From contig NW_020653852.1 in NCBI RefSeq assembly GCF_003589595.1, positions 1,224,737 through 1,288,736 on the forward strand: a DNA stretch of 64,000 bases. Direction: 5' to 3'. Below the pieces are notes generated by a model, which was given only the letters and a program-made list of their open reading frames with translations, made no database searches and was not told the origin of the DNA. Origin of the DNA: Hyposmocoma kahamanoa (taxonomy: Eukaryota > Arthropoda > Insecta > Lepidoptera > Cosmopterigidae). The first letter of the stretch is position 1, and each line of letters begins with the position of its first letter. Below, in pieces: positions 33,606-45,875 of the stretch. A program made the position numbers and the translations under genes.

Positions 33606-34284
33606 ATGCAGTATATCCTAGTATAGGAGTTAGGGGATTACTTTTAAATAGCATTTCTTCTCTTCTTGTACAACTAATGTTTTTGTTCTCACCTTGTAGT
33701 GACATTGCTTTTCTTTATGAAATAAATTGTTATTATATATTATTACACTATTTACATATATGTAATTCTCGCTCTTACTTGTATGCGTAATGGAGGAGCG
33801 GAAATACGAAAGCACTGGATAATAATTATATTATTATAATGAATAATAATAATAATAATCGATTATCTCTTTCCACAAAAGTAATAAGACTAGTTACTTT
33901 TTTGCCTAGAAAGGGGGAAATTTTCTTGGGCATCCAAGATACCTTGGATCCAGTCACTTAAAAGCTGAAATCACTTTGATATAACAAATTTATCTGTGCA
34001 TTTATTGAGTATAGTATATTCCATTTCTTTATTTATCTATTTTTAGTGCCACTCCAAAAACCAACTTTCCTCTCAGATTTTCAAAAGTTAGTTGGAAGAA
34101 ATCTCTTTATGGGATAAGCTCGCCTTTGTAAACAAATATTTAAATTGTTTCTGAAAATGTGTAATTTACTTTGTGGTACAATAAAGTGTTTAAATAAAAT
34201 ATTTTTTTTTTATTCTGTGTAGGTTGGCAATTTCAGACTCTGACTGATAGCTTCATGGTTTAATCTACCGCGTCTCAAGCGAAG

Positions 34285-34480
34285 AGTTGTTGGTTAACAT
34301 CAGGGTTTGCACCTCGGAATTTATGTGCCAAATTTCATTTTAAATTTACCACGACGAAGAAAGAAACCTGGACACACCTGCAAAGCATTGAGCCCGCGTG
34401 GGAACTACACAGCCCAAGCGCTCTCATTGTGAAAGGAGGCCTATGCTCAGTAGTGGGACTATCAACAGGGAAAAGGTTAA
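34285..34480 (+). mobile_element. LINE 3' region ending 'ggcctatgctcagtagtggg'
   Basis: GGAACTACACAGCCCAAGCG and AGGCCTATGCTCAGTAGTGG are typical of lepidopteran non-LTR 3' UTRs. Confidence 0.55.
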
Positions 34481-34849
34481 CTATATTTTCTATTTTATTT
34501 TTTATAAACTAGAACCTTCTCTATAATCTCTTTCCCGTATACACTGCAACCAGTTGATAAAACCGAATTTTCTTTCAAAACTTTTTCTTTTTTCTTATTA
34601 AATCCTGCAGAAGCCTTTTCAAGAAACGCCAGGTGATGACGTCGTAACAATCGGTCCCCAATACTAAAAAGTGTTGCTACAAACGACGAAATGTCTTATA
34701 TCCGTCTGAAAGTCCTTTTATTGGCTAATGAATTCTACTGTATGGAGGAATTTCTCTCAAAGAAATTGTAATTTCCTTTTATTTCTTATACATCGCTGTA
34801 TTTTGTCTCTATTTTGTATTATAAATTTATTTGTTACTCTAAATTAAAT

Positions 34850-34950
34850 GCTCCTTATGAGAGAATTTATTCAGGGAAGTTCCGCTTTCGGTTTTTGAAG
34901 GATTTTAAGATTTCAGTTGAAACCACAGGCACATGTGACTTTTCAACTTT
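34850..34950 (+). mobile_element. Family A, highly decayed
   Basis: GCTCCTTATGAGAGAATTTA, CCACAGGCACATGTGACTTT: about 100 bases of 5' half. Confidence 0.5.
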
Positions 34951-34952
34951 CA

Positions 34953-35085
34953 AAGTCAAAGTCAAACAATCATTTATTCCATAAGTAAAATAAACTTTTA
35001 AGCTACTGCTCGTTCACTGCGCTGACCTCCCTGAGAAGAACGAACAAGAAACTCTAGGGATTGCTCTTTTCAAATAAACTTAAAT
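34953..35085 (-). mobile_element. LINE-C 3' tail
   Basis: TCAAAGTCAAAGTCAAACAA (tail), then GAACAAGAAACTCTAGGGAT. Confidence 0.75.
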
Positions 35086-35332
35086 GGACTTTCATTCATA
35101 ATTGAGTGGAATCTAGACTCGTGTTATCTTTCCATACGTCTTTATCTAACACGTACTTTTCAAATCTGCAATATGACTTTTCAACTAAAATACTTTTATT
35201 GTAAGTTTTGAAGTCAGGATGATCTGAAATGATAATCATAATTTGTGCTCCGGAATCTTATTGTCAAAATCCCTATACAAGAATTGTTTACCTTAGATAA
35301 ACAAAATCGTGGTACCATGAGTTTGTACTTTA

Positions 35333-35425
35333 TATCACAGTATGTGCGTCTCGGATCTTTGCGTTTTAAAGCGCAGAGTGGTAACGTTATGTAATGTGTA
35401 GGCGTGTCGCTTGCCACCAGGTGCA
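35333..35425 (+). mobile_element. Family A, 3' part
   Basis: CGGATCTTTGCGTTTTAAAG and GGCGTGTCGCTTGCCACCAG. Confidence 0.6.
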
Positions 35426-35495
35426 AGGAAAATATTTCTTTTTTTATTTATTTTTCTTGTAGTTTGACGATTTTATTATTCCTTGACTTTTATAC

Positions 35496-35746
35496 GGTTA
35501 CGTATCGGTTTCCAGAAATAAAGTTTGCTCGAATTTTCATAACCTCGAAAGTACTTTTGAGAGGAAAATGTTTTTTCTTTTAAACCTAGCTTACCCTAAC
35601 CGAACCGGACCTAATCTTGTCTTTGCGATAAACATCCAACATATCCTGAAAGAACAATGGTTTCGTTATAATTCGGTTTTCGGTGTAATGAAAATTCGAA
35701 CAAACGTTACTTCGGAAAAAAAAATTCGAGTTTGTGATAGGTTACC
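35496..35746. mobile_element. MITE-G, copy 2
   Basis: GGTTACGTATCGG at the left and GTGATAGGTTACC at the right, with TTTGCTCGAATTTTCATAAC inside. 251 bases, very close to copy 1. Confidence 0.75.
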
Positions 35747-36159
35747 CTTTTATACTAAATTTTTAGCTTGCTAAGTTACGTATTTACTTTCAATTCACTT
35801 ACTAACTTAGGGCATGTATTTGAATGATAATTTTAAATTTTCGAAAGCAGCAGGCAAAAAGATCTAAATGGTCATCTTTTTTAATGATTGACTCTTTTTT
35901 TCTGAGACATATAATGAATTAAATAAATGTTTATTTTAATCTCGTCTGAACCAATGTTTGGTTTGTATAAATTAACTTTGATAGTTTCACGTTGAGCCTC
36001 AAAACTAAGACAAATGAGTTAAAAAACCTGAAACCATATTTGGAAGTGCAGGCGAATTTTCTTCTGGCAGCTTTTTCGTACACTAACCCAACCTACTAAA
36101 AGGAAGGCGCAACCAAGATTTGAGCTATATGAAAAAAGAGGATCAAATATTGATTTTTA

Positions 36160-36405
36160 ACCAACTTCAAAAAAGAAGGAGGTTCTCAATTCGACAGTAC
36201 GTTTTTTTTTCGTATATATGTTACGCGATAACCGCGGCAGTTGTGAACCAATTTTGATGATTCTTTTTTTGTTGGAAAGAGGGTAGGTATATCAGGAGCG
36301 ATACTATTTAAATTTGCAAAAAATATTCCACCTCTAAGAGTGGCAAACTAGGGAAGGAATCCGGTTTCGCGCCCTTTCCTGTAACCGATTCTTCCTACCG
36401 GTTAC
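36160..36405 (+). mobile_element. GACTTC family, short form, full length
   Basis: TAACCAACTTCAAAAAAGAA, GGAGGTTCTCAATTCGACAG, TTTTGATGATTCTTTTTTTG, TTCCACCTCTAAGAGTGGCA and GTAACCGATTCTTCC are in order. Confidence 0.75.
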
Positions 36406-36475
36406 AATCGAATCCGGGACCTATTCGTCCAGCGCCCACAGTGCAAACTGCTGAGCCACCGAGATCATCAAATTG
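36388..36475 (-). mobile_element. SINE-2 head, antisense
   Basis: B box CAATCGAATCCGGGACC and head AACTGCTGAGCCACCGAG. It joins the 3' end of the GACTTC copy. Confidence 0.65.
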
Positions 36476-36699
36476 TAATATTGTGGACACAATTATTGAT
36501 TTGAACTGATTTCATCATACTCGTCGCATTGTTCACTCCACGGCACGGGTCTCTTCTCAGGAGACGGTTGAGACCATAGTCGGCCACTCATAGTTATCAG
36601 TATGTAGGTACTTACGTTTTAAAATTTTCTGAATTATCCTCTAAATCATTGTTACCACAGTCTATAGAATGTAAGTTGTGAATAGTGAAAATAATTTTT

Positions 36700-37030
36700 A
36701 ATTCTATAATATATTTTCATTCTTCAGCAAAAGCAAAATGCCCTCAGGAAAATGGAACAAACCATAGTTCGTTGTCAGTTGTAAGAGGGAAAGCCGTGAG
36801 GGCCGTGAGGGTCGCCAACATGCTCCGACATGTTTTGAATATCGTCACGCGATATGGGAAAAGTTTGCTCCTGCTCGTGTTCCCTGCATTGCAGCGCAAT
36901 TGCGAGGACATACAATTTACATTAAATTTATGCGTAGGCATTTCTTTACCAGCTTTAAAAGTAGAGGTTCTATATTTGTTGGCATCAGCTACATTAAAAT
37001 AAGTAATTCTGTAACATGGCAATATTATGA
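36700..37030. other. Unexplained segment with 105-codon ORF
   Basis: Open in one + frame (36685-37002) and also on the minus strand. The GC-richer core at 36790-36900 contains AVRAVRVANMLRHVLNIV. No domain or splice context was recognised. Chance or a decayed element is as likely as an exon. Confidence 0.2.
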
Positions 37031-37069
37031 AGCGATCTCAGCTCTTCTTAGTATGACTACAAGTGTAAA

Positions 37070-37540
37070 GGTGCTTTTCCACTGGCGAGGCGAGACGAGA
37101 CTAGGCGACACGAGGTTTGAAATTTCTATCGCATCTTCGGTGAAAATGGTCTGGCGAGATTGACGAGAATGGGCGAGACGAGTTTGAAATATTGTTGAAG
37201 TAATATTGAACCATATTGCTGCCTGCGTTGATTATTATACTGATTATATAATCAGTATATTGTGCGGAGTATACACTCTGCAACGGAAACACGATTACGA
37301 ATAATGTATAATTACATGTACTATAACTTTATAATATTTTCATTTTTATGTATTTCAACTTTAACAACTATTGCGTTTAGATATATTCTGTTAGCAATAT
37401 GTTTGTACAATAATGAAATAACTGAATTATGAACGATTTCTCGCGTGAACTCTTTAATGCGAATGTCAGTTTTAATGGCAATTTTTGGTGAAAACAGTCC
37501 GGTGAGATTTCTGTTCTCGCTTCGCCGGTGGAAAACCACC
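37070..37540. mobile_element. TIR element, ~470 bp, possible PIF/Harbinger-type MITE
   Basis: Ends GGTGCTTTTCCACTGGCGAG and (inverted) GGTGGTTTTCCACCGGCGAA match over ~26 bases. TAA occurs on both sides (37066-37068, 37542-37544), one base out, a 3-bp TWA-like duplication as in PIF/Harbinger. There is no transposase, only AT-rich filler with a small palindrome 'tgattatataatca'. Confidence 0.65.
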
Positions 37541-37956
37541 GTAACGTGTGGCTACATAAAAAAATTTAAAAAATTAGCGTTAAAATATAGTGGTTTGAAA
37601 AGGATTGTGTTTTGTTTGCAATAATTGCCACCGCCTCGAGCTCTCCATAAAATGGTCTCTCGAGCCAGATCGATTAGCTAATGATCACGTTAGACTTTTT
37701 TTCCCAATAGCAATGTTTGGAAAAAATTACTGCTAGAGACATAAATCCTCACTTTTCTTAAAGTCTGTTATTAATAATAATCTCTTATAAAGATCTAAGC
37801 TGATGTAAAGTGGAATGTCGCCTTTATTGAAACAACCGTAATTATTTTGTTTACTTTTTGGCTTTGTCTCTGACGTTATGAGTAGCTACACAATTCATGT
37901 AATTTTTATCATAAAATGTACGATAAAAAATAGGATAAATTAATAACTATAAGTCA

Positions 37957-38260
37957 TCGTCATCATCATCAACAGCCTATCGTGGTCCACTGCTAAACAT
38001 AGGCCTCTCCCAATGCGCGCCAAATTGCCCGGTCCTCAGCTCATTGCATAGGGCGTCCCCTATGGCCAGATGGAGTAATGATTTGCGACATAGGATGCTA
38101 CACTACGTTTTCCGAACCGTGGTCTCCACTCAAGAACTCGCTTCCCCCATCGGTTATCGGTTCTTCGACAGATATGGCCATTCCACTGCCATTTCAGCTT
38201 GCTTATTCTACCAGCTATGTCGACGACCTTGGTTCGCTGTCGGATAATCTCGTAATTAAT
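37957..38260 (-). mobile_element. LINE 3' end (antisense) and adjoining tail
   Basis: CATCGTCATCATCATCAACA, then TGGTCCACTGCTAAACATAG and GGCCTCTCCCAATGCGCGCC are the inverse of the 'aggcctatg...gtggac' terminus. Further C-terminal coding remnants are frameshifted. Confidence 0.6.
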
Positions 38261-38496
38261 TATAAGTACAGACTAATAAATAATATACTCGATAATTACG
38301 CCGAAATGACTGGTCTAAAAACAAATTTCTCGTCAATTCGTACTAGCGGAATTTTGGTTCTGATTATTAAAATTTCTTAGGTCTCATTTTAAAGCCGTAT
38401 TTGTATATCGTGGGAAGGATCTTTAATTTGTTATAATAAAAATAGTAAAAATGAAGTACCAGAAACGACGGAATTCACAGACTAAAACCAATTAAC

Positions 38497-38660
38497 TGCC
38501 TCTGTGGCCGAGCGGTTACCATGCTGGTCTGCCACGTAGATTCCTGGGCCGGGTGATATTTTTGTATGGCCTACATTAATTTCTCTCGGGAGTTTGGTTG
38601 AATTTGTACTTGACTAAGTGTGTATCCATGGCAGGCGTAATGCAGGGTTTCCTTAGAGCT
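38497..38660 (+). mobile_element. SINE-1
   Basis: A box TGTGGCCGAGCGGTTACCAT, damaged B box (GATTCCTGGGCC), body CTCTCGGGAGTTTGG. Confidence 0.8.
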
Positions 38661-38677
38661 AATATCAGTAAACTGAT

Positions 38678-38782
38678 TTAGAAAAAAATTTCATTTCCCA
38701 ATTTGGTAATACCGGGAATCGAACCCGGGACCTCCTCATTTAGCGCCCATAGTATAAGCCGTTGAGCCACCGAAGTTGTCAA
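38678..38782 (-). mobile_element. SINE-2, antisense
   Basis: ATTTCCCAATTTGGTAATAC, B box GGGAATCGAACCCGGGACC, and A-box region GCCGTTGAGCCACCGAAG. Confidence 0.75.
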
Positions 38783-39814
38783 GTACCTAGTATAATTTAT
38801 TATGTTGTTTATATGAATATAAAAATGTAAACCAAATTTTCAATTTTATCTAAAAATTCAGTGACAGCCGAGTGCCGGTAGAAATAATAAAAATAACGCA
38901 CTAATTAATAGCCTTACTTTTAAGAGTCAATTTTTTTTTTTTTTTTTTTATTTAGTCTCAGCTTGAATTAAAATGTTTCCTTTACTAATACGCTTCGTTT
39001 TAATAGAGTCGGGCGGCTTTATTTCAGAATTTATTCTTTCATTGAAAACGTATATCGCATAGTGTACGTGTACTTTTTAGTTCAGTTGATTTAAAAAAAA
39101 ACTCATTGGCATATGTAAAGTACCCATTGAATTCAACAGTTTACTTGTAAAATTTCGAAATAAGTTTGTGTTTTTTTCTATCGCGAAAATTTTTAGGAAT
39201 TCTGTTTTCACACCGTATACTAATCAGTGTACAATCTTCAATTTTCTTCTTCTTAGTGTTTGCTTCTTAGAAGATTAGCGACCATCATAGCTATTCTCAT
39301 TTTTCAAGACCGCACGAAAGAGGGGACGTGTGTTAAGGAGGAACTAGTCTCTCAGATTTTTCAACCACGGGGTTTTCGTTCTGCAACGATTATGATTTCC
39401 TGGTATGTTATCCTGAATTATTAGTTGAAGAATCCGGTATCTATTGCCCCCTCATTGCGTGACACGTTGAGGTTCCTTTCGACGAAGAACCTCAACATTT
39501 GAATCTCAACAACAACCTATTGCACCCACGACATGACAAGCATACGTCTGTATAGCCACATCTCAAAGAACTCCAGTTTTTAGCATAATGCTGTGGTCAA
39601 GGCACCCGATTTTACGTTATATGGAATCAACCAAAGCTATTTGTGGTTGTATCGACTTTTAAAGATGTAGAAAATTAAACTCGGTTCTTATTGTTCCAAA
39701 ATTCATACTCAAATATTTAAATTTTGGAAAGTTACAGATAGATACAGAAAAATATTTAGAATTTGAAATTTATTAACCAAAAAGGATGATACAGCTATGA
39801 CCTTTTAATTTTTT

Positions 39815-39990
39815 TTAATGTAAATTTATTTATTTATTTACTTACAGTTTTACACCTACCATTACAGTAATAAACACCAATGCGGCAGTGTACATATTCA
39901 AACGTATATACTTACATAATTACTACATTACACTAAACATATACTAAAACAAAGAAACCACAAATATCAACTTAATACATTACAAATAAC
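39815..39990 (-). mobile_element. Retroposon 3' tail, antisense
   Basis: (TTTA)n followed by 'acttacagttttacacc' and AT-rich sequence: the inverse of a LINE end with TAAA tail. 39991-40330 has no identifiable content. Confidence 0.4.
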
Positions 39991-40451
39991 ATATAACATA
40001 CAGGGTCATTCTTGTAAATTCACACAGATGGCATGAGAACAAGTATATCCTGTCTGCAACATCATTCAGGATTCGCAGAGCTCTTGTGAACGGGAAAATT
40101 AGACGAATGCTTGGTAACTATATTACTTAATGTTAGGCGGCTGAAGATGTTACGCGATCGGCTAATGCCTTTAGCTCAGGTCAACCTCAAAGTCATACAT
40201 AGGCGATTGTACATTGCCCCCACATTGGCAGACATTATTTTTGTCTTACTTTCAATAATTCTGATAAAAAGCAAAGATAACTCCTGTTTGCGATCAGTGC
40301 ACTATTACAATCGGTGACAGAAGTAACGCTGACCGATACTGTTTATCGAATTGTTTTTCGTTTTTGATTTTCCGACGTTAGATTAAATATCACATTGTCT
40401 GCAGATAAAGAACGCTAAATTATTTGGTGCAAGAATGAAACTAAATAAAAA

Positions 40452-40652
40452 ACGCACACACACATAGTCCTTTACTAGGGAAATGCTGTGTCGCGGGTGC
40501 CATGGACACACACATAAACAACCACAAATTACATCCAAACTCACGAGAGAAATAAATATAGGCCATAGAAATATTTCTCCCGTTCCGAGAATCGAACCTG
40601 GGACCTCTGCTTGGCAGATCAGAATGGTAATTACTTGGCCACGGAGGCAGTT
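40452..40652 (-). mobile_element. SINE-1, antisense, near full length
   Basis: Body CACAAATTACATCCAAACTC, B box GAGAATCGAACCTGGGACC, A box TTACTTGGCCACGGAGGCAG. Confidence 0.85.
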
Positions 40653-40774
40653 AAACCCCCGAAAATTTCCACTGTACTGCCTGTCGATTTCTTTGTCAAA
40701 GTAAAGTTTTTACTATAGCACCATTTGTGAATAATCTATGTCTTTACTCAGTGAAGTTCTTTAATTTGATTTGG

Positions 40775-40985
40775 TAGAAGTATTTATAGTCCGATAATCT
40801 TTACTTCATATATAAGTAAACTCCACTTGAAGTCGTCATATGGATTAAACTCGTTCGTAAGGCAGATTCCCCTGTGGTGAATAGGCAAGAAACTCTAGGG
40901 AATGCCCTTTGTAAATAACAATTGTGTACGATTGCACTATACATTGTACACATTTATCATTTACAATATTTATTTCAAACATCAT
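40775..40985 (-). mobile_element. LINE-C 3' UTR, antisense
   Basis: AACTCGTTCGTAAGGCAGAT and GGCAAGAAACTCTAGGGAAT. Confidence 0.75.
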
Positions 40986-41183
40986 AGGTCGAAATAACCT
41001 GCAAGAGCTAGACGTAAATAGTAGAAGCAAGTCCTTTTTTCAGACCAGGCAAATAGTGTTGTTGTCTGGCAATTATTGATATTTAAATTGTATGATTTTA
41101 CATTTTAAATTCCTCGGTGATTTCAGAGGGAGGTAATTTCCGCAGTATGTTTTACTTGAAGTTCAATGTTTCTTTTTTATATG

Positions 41184-41412
41184 ATACCTGGTCCCGTGAC
41201 GAACAAGTCGAGCGCCTGATAGTAAGCGACACGCTGTCCATAACAGTTGCAGTGCCACTCAGAGACTGAGTGACCCTGAGACTTACTGCCTGTAATTTCA
41301 CCAGCACCCTTTTTCTTCAAAAGTGGAACGCAGTATTACTGCTTGACGGTAGAAATAGGTAAGGTAGCAGTACTTTCCTGGAAGATTTCTTTCACAAGGT
41401 GCTCTACTTCTA
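41184..41412 (-). mobile_element. Family A retroposon
   Basis: T-run, then GATACCTGGTCCCGTGACGA; GTTGCAGTGCCACTCAGAG; TGCTTGACGGTAGAAATAGG. It has lost ~60 central bases. Confidence 0.75.
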
Positions 41413-42212
41413 ATTTACTGTATTCTGTTCATTCCGTGCTCACGTTCTTACTTAAAAATATGAATTAGGTAAACTCTGCGTCGTGTCTTATATAGAAAAT
41501 GCAAGGGGAATTCAGTAATACGCCAAAGAACATCGAGCATTTATTAACTAAAAATAAGTGCACTGAAATAGATGTCCTTTGGGACTCCACTGCGGTACCC
41601 GGTTGCCAGTTACTTACCCAAATGAACTGCCCGAACCGCTGCCACCCGACTGTCGTTCTAATCCGTGTATTCAATGGTAATGGAACTTTAATCAAGTTCC
41701 CCTGAAGGCAAATAATTTATTTGTATTTTAAAGTTCCAAAAGCTTCTAGTACTTGAAAACTCAAGTAGGTTTCTGTATTTGTGAATTCTGGAAGGTGTAA
41801 CAAGGCCACAACTGCAAAATATGTTCCATTCTAATATTTAAGGATGCAACGGAAAAAGAATCGGAAACAGATGGCAAAAGTAAATGATGGCGCAAACGGA
41901 ATGGGACGCGGAAACAGAAGCGGAAGTGTTAATACTACAAAGAACTCAATAAAATAGTTCCCAACAGGTCTTGTTTTTAGTTTCATAATTTAAGTACCTA
42001 CAATTATTATCTACAGAATACAAAACTTCTAAAAAATGCGCGCTCTACCGCCAAGAAATCCGTATTAGTTTATTATCCGGATGCATAGCGAATGTTGTAA
42101 AATTCCATTATAAAAGTTCCGGAAGCAGAAACGGAAACAGATGTGAAAAACCGTGCGGGACTTCCGCAGTTGCGGACGCAAATGCAGAGGTCTGTCTCAT
42201 CACTAATATATT

Positions 42213-42397
42213 ATGAGATACCAACTGACGGGACACGCCTGTCCGTAACAGTTGCAGTGCCGCTCAGAGTTGAAATCGTGAAGATCCGGAGGGAACTGTC
42301 ACTGCATTAGTCACTCTGAGACTTAAGTTAACAAGTCCCATGTGCCTGTTATTTCACCAGCACCCTTACACTTCTAAACTGGAACGCACGTTACTGT
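42213..42397 (-). mobile_element. Family A retroposon, partial
   Basis: GATACCAACTGACGGGACAC, GTTGCAGTGCCGCTCAGAG, TTTCACCAGCACCCTTACAC; lacks the sense 5' third. Confidence 0.7.
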
Positions 42398-42541
42398 TTT
42401 TTTTTAATTTGTTACGTGACTGTTTGGCGACAGTAATAGTGAAGTTTTGTAAGTCTCCTAAGATCTGGGTGTGCGGGACTGTGTCCCGTAGTAGCTTACT
42501 CTAGTAGTCATAGTAGCGATTAGTTTCGTTTGCACAATCTT

Positions 42542-42545
<4 letters not shown>

Positions 42546-42597
<52 letters not shown>

Positions 42598-42614
42598 ACA
42601 CACACACACACACA
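42546..42614. repeat. (CA)n microsatellite
   Basis: About 34 CA units with one CATA interruption. Confidence 0.97.
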
Positions 42615-42671
42615 CCAGATTTTTGCACTTGTTCATCCCATTATTTAGCATCACAAATAATCATATTTTTT

Positions 42672-42865
42672 AGTAAAAAAACGACTTCAAAAGTTCGTGG
42701 AACACATACATCTATTTGTCAAGTTTGCCACTCTTAGAGGTAGAATATTTTTTCAAAAATCTTTTCCAACAACAAAGCAATTATCAAAATCGGTTTACAA
42801 ATGCCACAATAATTACGTGACATGCACACAAAAAAACAGTCGAATTAACAATCTGTTTGAAGAAC
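42672..42865 (-). mobile_element. GACTTC family, antisense
   Basis: GTTTGCCACTCTTAGAGGTA, AAGCAATTATCAAAATCGGT, AACAGTCGAATTAACAATCT. Confidence 0.65.
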
Positions 42866-43397
42866 ATTTTTTGATGTCGTTTTTAGACATATTTTATATA
42901 GGTCATATTATTTATTTGACTTTACAATACGAAAGCATTTTTATTATTTCATTACATCACTATATTATAAATACTTCAAGTGGTGGTAAGGCATTGGGGG
43001 ATTACTTGTTTCTCAATAGAGACGTCGGTTGTAATCCGTCTGGTGGCATGTATCTATTAATTACAAAGTTACGTACACTTGTGAATATGTAGTAGTAATA
43101 CCTCTCATTCAAGAGAAACGTGCATAACGGAGAAGGTTTACAACCCCTTGGAAAACATCCCTAACTAATATGACTTAACCCCTTAGAGTTGAGCCATGCT
43201 CATCAGAGGCGCTAATAATGGGTGGATAATAAGGATGTACAAAACTTAGATCACAAGTTACGACTTACACCGTTACAGTTTGGCTTTTACTGCTAATGAC
43301 GTAGTAATTGGGCTCTGTGTTCGATTGTACCTTATACTGGTATGTATACGCCTATTGTATGTTCTATACTTTGTCTCTAATTTTTTTTTATAAAACC

Positions 43398-43571
43398 AAG
43401 TTACGGGTTTTTTACGGGACGGCTTTAAATTGCAAAGATCTGAGAGATAATGCCACTGCGCCGGTTAATCTGAGTCAAATGCATTGACAAATCCCATGTC
43501 AACGTAATTTCACCCTTACCTTTCGAAACCGGAACGCAGTAATGCTAACATTTCTGCTTGGCGGTAGTAAT
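43398..43571 (-). mobile_element. Family A retroposon, target of MITE-G
   Basis: T-run, then AAACCAAGTTACGGG and internal landmarks to TGCTTGGCGGTAGTAAT, where MITE-G copy 3 is inserted. A short remainder may follow at 43834. Confidence 0.7.
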
Positions 43572-43833
43572 GGTTACCTATCAGTCAGGCCGAAATGACA
43601 TTTGACAACGTTTGCTCGAATTTTTATAACCTCGAAAGTAATTTTGAGAGAAAAATGTTTTTTCTTTTAAACCTAACTTAACCTTAACTTAACTAACCGA
43701 ACCTAAACGTATCTTTGCGATAAACATCCAACATATCCTGAAAGAACAACTGTTTCGTTATAATGCGGTTTTCGGTGTAATGAAAATTCGAACAAACGTC
43801 ATTTCGGAAAAAAGTCGAGTTTTTGATAGGTTA
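43572..43833. mobile_element. MITE-G, copy 3
   Basis: GGTTACCTATCAG at left; TTTTGATAGGTTA at right. TAATGG appears at both junctions, a possible target duplication. Second of three copies found inside a family-A element. Confidence 0.7.
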
Positions 43834-43924
43834 ATGGTAGAAATATCTATATAATATATAATCTTTCACAAAGAGCTCCCAGCTGCTACTAAAAAAAATT
43901 TAAGAGAATTTATAAACTAGTTTA

Positions 43925-44062
43925 ACCATCTACGTGGTTAGCATGCAGAGCTTATATTTATTTCTCCCATGAGTTTGGGTGTAATTTGTGGTGTCTTTGT
44001 GTGTCCATGATACCCGCGACAGGGTTTCCCTATTGCGGGGCAATAAATGTGTGCATTATTAA
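43925..44062 (+). mobile_element. SINE-1, head-deleted
   Basis: A short head remnant is fused to CATGAGTTTGGGTGTAATTT, ATACCCGCGACAGGGTTTCC and GCGGGGCAATAAATGTGTGC. Confidence 0.75.
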
Positions 44063-44869
44063 AATGGTTTGGAATTGAAGTACAGTTGATTCATAACTTA
44101 AGCAAAACTTTCTTATGTCCACTTGTACTAGACATAAGAATGTCTTAAACTAGTGCTTGCAATGCAAAAGACACTCTTTATTAGGGTTTAATTAAGACTT
44201 ACTTAAGTTTAGTGCAAAAGGTCTATGAGTAGCAGTGGACTGTAATATAATAATAGCTTTCCTAACACAAGCATACAATTGCTTTATGGGAGAATCTCAA
44301 CAACCATATTGTATATTATATAATTTTTGTTTAAATAAAAACGACGAAACACAACTATATCTAGTAGATTGTGGTCTTTGTGAAACATGACATTTTTGAC
44401 TGTCTGATATTTGCGTAACTTTCAAAGGGTCCTTTACAAGAAAATCAAGAGTTGTCAAGTCTGTTACAGTTGAAATAGGTAACGTAACGAATCGCATCAT
44501 CATAATATATAATTTCAGTGTCAAAATAAATCCTTTGTCAAAAATGAAATTTCAAAGAGAATGTAACCCCTGCAATACACATTTGTCTGTCATATTTACA
44601 TTATTGGTCTGTGCAATAGAGAATATTTCACTCACTCGTTCGTTCATTTGTTCATTTATCTGTCTCGTTTTCATATGACGTCACGGGCGATATTCCGAAT
44701 TGCCTCCGACTACTCGTTTCATAGGATCGATTTATGTCTATCATAAGATTCTGGGAAAACCAAAAGCTTGTTTTTTGAATCGACATCCGCCATGTTTTTT
44801 CGAAATATCTCTACAGTCGCAAGAATCGAGTAATACATTTGTCGTCGCCTCCAACAGTACGCCACGAAT

Positions 44870-45015
44870 GGACTTCTTCCCATCTGATCCCCTAAAACCG
44901 GTCCGTGGGGGATTCATTTCGTTTTAAAATATTGTATATTCCCATCGGATCCCCAATGCATTGGATCAAAAATAAATATTAATATTTTATTCCCACCTGA
45001 TACCCTGGTATTTCC
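44870..45015. mobile_element. MITE-W fragment
   Basis: TTCCCATCTGATCCCCTAAA and the recurring ATTCCCATCGGATCCCC match the termini of 57661-57810. Confidence 0.5.
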
Positions 45016-45685
45016 AAGTTTATTTTTGGTAGGTACTGTGGTACAGTCATCAAGAAAATGTATAATATCATTATATGTGATAATCATAACATTAAACTAG
45101 ATTTTAAATATTGCTCAAGACTGATTTATGTTACTTGTGATTTGCAATATGCCAATATTAATGATGTGTCACAAAAAAACATTGATTATCTCTGGTAATT
45201 GTAACATTTGATCATAATTCCTCAATAAATGAATATTTGATTTCAAAACTTCTTTTTCTCTTGACTGTATTTACCTTACAAATACAATGAGGGGAACCGT
45301 TGGGAGTTGCAAAATATAGAGTGGATCAGTTGCAATTTTAAATTGGCGGTGGAACAGTTTTGGAGATCAGATCGGAATAAATACAAGAATCGACATTTCT
45401 TATTAGCCAATATTATTCAATAATACACTTGCATATTTGTTAAAATCCATTACGTTTTCTATATTTGAATGTTCGTTATATCGCCCGACCACATAGTTGG
45501 GATTACTTTGCATGGATACTATCAGTTGTTGCAAATTACGCTTACCAAGGGATAAGGGCTGAACCCAACCCTTACTAAGGACATGGGAATGAATAAATAA
45601 CAAATGTCAATCATGATAACATGGACCTTTCTGAAGCGAAGATATCACCCTGCGTAGTCGAGTCAGCTGTTCATCCCTATCTCGA

Positions 45686-45695
45686 NNNNNNNNNN
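45686..45695. other. Assembly gap (10 N)
   Basis: Ten unknown bases; the true gap size is not known. Confidence 0.99.
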
Positions 45696-45734
45696 ACTAT
45701 TTAATAAGCTATCTAGGAATCGCATTAAGGTTTA

Positions 45735-45875
45735 TCATAAGGCTTTGGTTGATCCCGCATAACAGTGAAAGTGTTGAAACAATCACTTTGGAGAATATAG
45801 TAAAATTGATATACATTATACAGTGTGAAAACACGATTCACAAAAATTTTCACCGTAGAAAAAAAACACATATCA
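45735..45875 (+). repeat. Two-copy dispersed repeat (copy 2)
   Basis: GGCTTTGGTTGATCCCGCAT and TACAGTGTGAAAACACGA pair with 12655-12800. Here it is not followed by the ~600-bp block. Confidence 0.6.

Noticed and set aside
36685..37002. 105-codon ORF as a gene
   Set aside because: No recognised domain, no splice or promoter context; minus strand is open too and it abuts a TIR element.
39466..39496. Short hairpin GTTGAGGTTC/GAACCTCAAC
   Set aside because: Only ~11 bp of stem; expected by chance at this scale and no context.
42697..43092. 131-codon ORF as a gene
   Set aside because: First half is an antisense GACTTC-family repeat; the rest is AT-rich filler.
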